Below, in pieces: positions 55,001 to 61,000 of a stretch of 64,000 nt of DNA. The translations under genes were made by a program, and so were the position numbers. The stretch spans positions 23,393,997 through 23,457,996 of the forward strand of contig OX155967.1 of assembly GCA_944548615.1 (NCBI GenBank), written 5' to 3'. The notes under the pieces are model-generated. The model saw only the letters and a list, made by a program, of their open reading frames with translations. It was not told the origin of the DNA and made no database searches. Position 1 is the first letter of the stretch. The number at the start of each line of letters is the position of its first letter. The stretch is from Micropterix aruncella. Taxonomy: Eukaryota; Arthropoda; Insecta; Lepidoptera; Micropterigidae.

Positions 55001-58000
55001 CTGCGGGTCAGGTAACTTGATGTGGACTGTAATAGATATGTAAATTATTACCAGACCCCGTGTCCTTAGGGATGTTTAACCTCCGGTTCGAAGGTCGAAT
55101 TGAGAGCGGGGCTCAGGCGATTCCTCGAAGCTCGCAGACGTGTACTGATACCTTCACAGAGGAGCTTAAGCGGGCACTTGAAATAAGTCACTTTATATTG
55201 GCACGAAATTAATTTATTGAACTTTAAAGAAGTACATTAATTGTTCTTCGTTCGCCAACGTTGGTCGCTGCGTGGATACCTCCCGCGCACCGACCAATCA
55301 GCGTATATCACCGAAGCGAAATCCTCCCCTTCGCAGAGAGAGGGAGATGCCGTGCTACGTCCCGCACAGTCTTCCTCTTTCCGACCTTCCGCCGAGCTAT
55401 ACAATGTAAGAGCGCGAGAAAACCGATATACCTAAAGGTGTTTAACGACGGACCGCGACGATATTCTTGTTACAATTACAATGATAGATTTTACGCGCTA
55501 ACTTATCATCTAACTTATTATGGGAATCAAATATCCCAAAAGACCACGAGTACAAATTATATAAATACCATGATCTTGCAAATGCCGTAACCCGGAACGG
55601 CTTCACTGTTCACCTTCACGCGGTGGAAGTTAGCGCTCGTGGCCTGCCAGCTAAATCTCTATTTCACCTCTTTAAAGATCTTGGCCTTTCCAGAAAAATA
55701 ATCAACTCTTTCTTAGAAAAATTATCTAAAACTGCGATTTGCGCATCTCAAATTCTATGGCTTCGAAGGGGGAGTGAATGGGTGGTAAGGTGAACGCTCA
55801 CATGTGGCAAGACAGCTGTCCTAAACCTACCACAGCCAGTTCGTAAGTCCGGAATCCACTGCTCACCCCCCAGAAGTGTAAAAAAAAATAGTATTATGAT
55901 GGGCCCGACTCCGGTCGGTGAATTCCATGGCAGCTCCGTTTGTATTTATATTTATTATATATACATATATATAAAAATTAGGGATGTCAACTGTTTCCGC
56001 TTATTTCGCTTATTTCCTTCACGGCCTGCGTCGCTTCTCCCACCGTTTCCGCGCCTGTTAAAATATCATCCATATAAAAATCATTCTCTAGCTTTTTTAC
56101 CGATGCTGGATACTGTTTCGCGAATCGAGCTGCGTTCCTATTCCGCACATATTGGGCGGAGGCAGCGGAACTCCTGGAACCGAAAATTAACGAGGCCATA
56201 CGAAAAACGGTCGGTTCTGAGTTCCTCTCGTAACCTCTCCACAAGAATAATTGGCTATAACTGTCAGGCTCAATTACCTTGATCCTCAAGTACATATCAC
56301 GTATGTCGGCCGTGAAAGCGACCACATTCTCACGAAATCTAAACAGGATACCTACAATTGACTTAAAATAATCAGGTCCGGCTAACAGCTGACTGTTGAG
56401 TGACTTGCCAGCTATCGCAGCCGCAGCGTCGTGCACGACACGGAGTCTCCCGGGCTTCGCAGGGTGTCTCACACCCATGTGAGATAAATAAAATACCCCC
56501 GGCCGGCCGAGTAAATCTCGCGGATCGACGGGTACCGCGTATTTTTCAGTTAAATACCTGTTGATCTGATTACAATATTCGTCACCGAATACTTTTTCTC
56601 TATCCATCTGTCTTTCGACAGATCTTAGCCTCGCTAAAGCCAGCTCCTTGCTGTCAGGCATCTTTCTCACTTCATCCTTCCACAGAAGGCCCGTTGACCA
56701 TATTCCGTCGGTCAACGAAGTCGTGTCTTCCAATAGTTTCAATGCCATTTTGACGTCAGGCAACTCGCGCGTTTTTTCCCGCCAATCGTTTTCTAGGCGC
56801 ATATTCTCTGCGAGTAACTCCTCCAGAACATACTCCCTATTCGCACTTAGGCAGCAGCTATGATGGACGTTTGCCCACTCGGCCACTCGCCCTGCCAAGA
56901 GCAACCCAGCCCAATCTAGTTTTTGATAATGATATTTCATTATTCACGGTCTTTAGCCCACGCGACACGATCAGTTGCCAATAATCCACGCCTATAAGCA
57001 GCTGAGGTCGTACCGCGGCAGTCTCGACCGGACGCACCGCGCTGGCGAGCACCAGTCGCGCGTCTGGTATACTTTTTAACTCGGGTATTTCTAACTCCAG
57101 TACACTAAACGCCCAGATATCGAACGTCTTCCTGCCTAGTTCACCCTTTATGCGAAATGAAACCGCTTTTGCGTCTTTAGATTCCTTCATTCGCCCTATT
57201 CCCGATACCTGCAGCGGCTGTTTCGGCCCACGTATACCTATTTCCTCCGCTACTTGCCTGTCTATCAGACTTACCGTGGACCCAGCATCCAACAGCGCGA
57301 ACACGACCTTTTGTTTACCTTGAGAACCGAACAAGGTGACCGGTATTACTTGTAATAAAACTCTATTCGCTCCCACCGTGTTAGCCACGATTGCGCCACT
57401 ATTGCTTACTGGAGAGGTGTTCTCGTCCTGCCGTGCATCTGTCGAGGCGTTCGTTAACATAAAATGGTATTTCGATCTCGGGAATTTTTTGTACGCGGTG
57501 CAATTCCTACGTCCGTGATTGGACCCTAGACATTTGAAACAACGTTTCAGCTCCTTCACAGCCTCCCATCGGCCATCTACAGATAACTTGCGGAATTCTT
57601 CGCATTTATTTAGAAAATGGTTTCCCGAGCACCGGGGACACTTTTGTATTATTCTCCTTGAATCTCCTCTCGCGGTTGCCTATCTGACTGCGCTTGATGG
57701 GCTCGATCGTACCTACTCCGGCATCTTGTGCCCTGATAGCTAAATTTTCTAGCTAGGAGGCGAAATATACCAAAACCGGCCCTTCACTTTCATTCCTACC
57801 TGTATCATTCAACCGCAGCATCAGTAGGTTTCTCGGCAATTTGGAAACCAAGGACGCTAACAAGTCAGGGTTAAAAAGGTGCTCAATTCGGCTTTTACAG
57901 TGGCCACGAAATTATTTATCTGACAAGCAAACCTCATCAGGTCATCTGTCTCTAAGCTGTCCGACAACTCCTTTATCTTTCTAATCTCTCCTAACGTCCG

Positions 58001-61000
58001 CTGAATAACCAAGTTAGGGTTCCCGAATAAAGCTTCCAGCGTTCTCATAATTCCCGGTACATTAGAGGGACAAAAAAGTAACCCTGCGACAGCCTCCCTC
58101 GCTCTTCCTTTGAGCGCAGTTTGCAGTCTTAAAAGGTTCTGCGCTTCGTCTAAGCGCATCACCTCAGTAGATTGGTTGAAAATCGCCTTGAAAGCTATAA
58201 AATGAAGCGGCTCCCCCGTAAAAGCAGGTAAATCTTTATTGTAGTGTGGTTTTGAAGCAGCCATAGAAACCAATTGACATACCTTATTTACAATCTACTT
58301 GCTCGCTCCGCTCACAGCGCCGCCGCTTGTGCAGTTGTCCAGCTCCTTGGCAGCCTGTACCGCAGCGTCTACCGGCACCGTTTCAGCGCGCGCCTCGCAT
58401 GCCGCGCGCTCCGCGCGTGCCACGACGATTCCCGCGCTGACCGCACCCGCTTCGCCGCTCGTCGCCGCGCCGCACGCCTCTCGCGCTGCGTTGCTTGCCG
58501 CGCCGACTGCATCCGCTTCGCTGCTCGTCGCCGCGCCGCGCGCCTCTCTTCCAGGTCCCATTGCTGCCGGCGTGTGGTACGCCGCCCATTGAGATGTCCG
58601 CCCAGCTGCATCCTCGAACTCATTATTCAGTCGTTCTCTTGTCCAGCTTCCGGCGCCGTCTTCGGATCCGATCGTTTCCGAAATAACATCCAGCAGTCTC
58701 CTGGCATGTTGACTCTCCGCATCCAGTAGCTCGAGTTCCTCCTCGGCGTCAACCTGTCGCGTCTGAGCTTCCAACTGCATTTTCTTCAGTTTTGCGGCTA
58801 CTCTTGCTCTTTCTTTTGTTATTTTCCTGAGCTCTTCCGCCGCCGCTCTTATTTCTAGAAGACGTTCGCTGCGTTGAGAGCTTCCCGACCACGCTCTGGA
58901 AGCTGGTCTCGACGGTCTCGCGAGCTCGTTTGGCGACTCCATTTCACTGACAATTTTCCAGCACTCTCAATTCGTCTTCGACCAGGTCGATCTAATTTTT
59001 TTCCGATCCGGCTCGAAGAAGACCACTATGGTCGCGATATCTGGCTGGACACAAAGCTTTTTTGGAGTGAGCGTCCTACCCGATACGCGATTATAGCAGA
59101 TTATTTCTGCGGGTCAGGTAACTTGATGTGGACTGTAATAGATATGTAAATTATTACCAGACCCCGTGTCCTTAGGGATGTTTGACCTCCGGTCCGAAGG
59201 TCGAATTGAGAGCGGGGCTCAGGCGATTCCTCGAAGCTCGCAGACGTGTACTGATACCTTCACAGAGGAGTTTAAGCGGGCACTTGAAATAAGTCACTTT
59301 ATATTGGCACGAAATTAATTTATTGAACTTTAAAGAAGTACATTAATTGTTCTTCGTTCGCCAACGCACTTATAATTAATTATAAAAAGGTAGATCACTA
59401 TGACTATCGTAAGATTACCGCGCGAACGCTCAGTTATAAGTTAAACGTTTAAACGCGCGTGTCACAGCTAATGCGTAAAGCTGGAGAGTGAGAAAATTAA
59501 GGAAACCGGTTAAGCGCGCTATCGCGTCCACTGTAGCCGATCTCGTAAGCAACTGCCGCGACGATCTATCATCCCCCTGAGCCCGACGTCGCGACGCTCG
59601 TGCAGCTTATCTGATTGGTCGCTGCGTGGATACCTCCCGCTCACCGACCAATCAGCGTATATCACCGACGCGAAATCCTCCACTTCGCAGAGAGAGGGAG
59701 ATGCCGTGCTACGTCACGCACAGTCTTTCTCTTTCCGACCTTCCGCCGAGCTATACAATGCGCGTGAAAACCGATATACCTAAAGGTGTTTAACGACGGA
59801 CCGCGACGATATTCTTGTTACAATTACAATGATAGATTTTACGCGCTAACTTATCATCTATGTAACTTATTATATATACATATATATAAAAATTAGGGAT
59901 GTCAACTGTTTCATTAGCGGCCCACACACACTAGGCGGGCGAGCAAGCCGCTTCAACCATGGCGATAAATAACAGTGATGAATGGTTTCGGGAAAGGAAC
60001 GTTTCTTTGTCTCCGTCGACAAAGGCCCTGGACTTCGCGTTAAATAATTCGTTGAAATTTATGAGCTGTTCCCCAGTCTATTGAAGTTAACTGCTATTGA
60101 CTCTAACTAACATACGACGTCTAAATAACCTTCCACGAAGCTCATTCAGCCTCTACAACGTTCTATTTTAAAAACTTCCCTTTCAGCCGATAATTTCGTC
60201 CATCAAGGCCGCCTCATTAGTAGTATTACAATAACTTTTCGTCTTGAAATTTAAATATCGAACGAACTTATTTTGGATACTTTGAAGTCTGTTAATATGG
60301 ACCTGATAATAGGGAGACCATATTGGACCATTATTCTAATATCCGAAAGTAAATATATTCCAAGTTCACCATATCTACGGCCGACTCTATCATTACGACT
60401 AAGCTGATAGCTGGGACGGTGATACAAGTAAGACGGCAACGAAGGTTTATGTATTGTCTCACTAATGAGAAATGCGTGAAGGTTTAGATTGGAGAATGTG
60501 GCAAGTAGTGCGATAGTATCTGGGGATGCTTGGAGCATTTATGTATCATGCATTGAAGAGATTTTTATGGTTACAGAGGGTGGTTTTTAATAAATTTAAA
60601 AAAGATAAGATGTCATCGCAGCAGGAAGTAAGACCATCGCTAGATCGAGAACTGTTTCGATCTAAAATATTAAAAACCTATTAATAATCATATCATCAAA
60701 TGAAGAAGAACTGATGGGGGAAATCTACGATTGTCCAATCAAAAACCATTGGCATAATCATACCTGTAGGCATTGCTGCGCCGAATATGGCGAGCGTTTG
60801 TGTGCAAAACCCATGAAGCTTTTTTAATTTTGTAAATGAGTGAACCACTTCGCTACTATTTAGAAAAAAGTATTATACAAAAAGAAAACTCATTATATTA
60901 CATATAATTACTTATTTAAATTATAAGATTAAATATTATGGTTTTAAGTATAATTACCTAAATGTTGCTTGCTATTATTCTCTCGTTTTTATGCTTGTCT

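Larger units (their letters stand above)
54923..59913 (-). mobile_element. BEL/Pao LTR retrotransposon with large pol deletion
   Basis: Minus orientation. The 5' LTR is 59029-59913. The gag-like region is 58942-57857, zinc knuckle and protease 57559-56858, RT to 55998, then the 3' LTR 54923-55997. The rest of RT, RNase H and integrase are absent: coding runs straight into the LTR, whose first base(s) are also missing. LTR ends are TG...CA. I see no matching target duplication (left flank GTAAG, right flank TTAGC). A frame break separates the gag-like region from the knuckle/protease part. Confidence 0.85.

Noticed and set aside
58274..58729. 151-codon Ala/Arg/Cys-rich plus-strand frame
   Set aside because: Mirror of the GC-rich, Ala-rich gag region on the minus strand.
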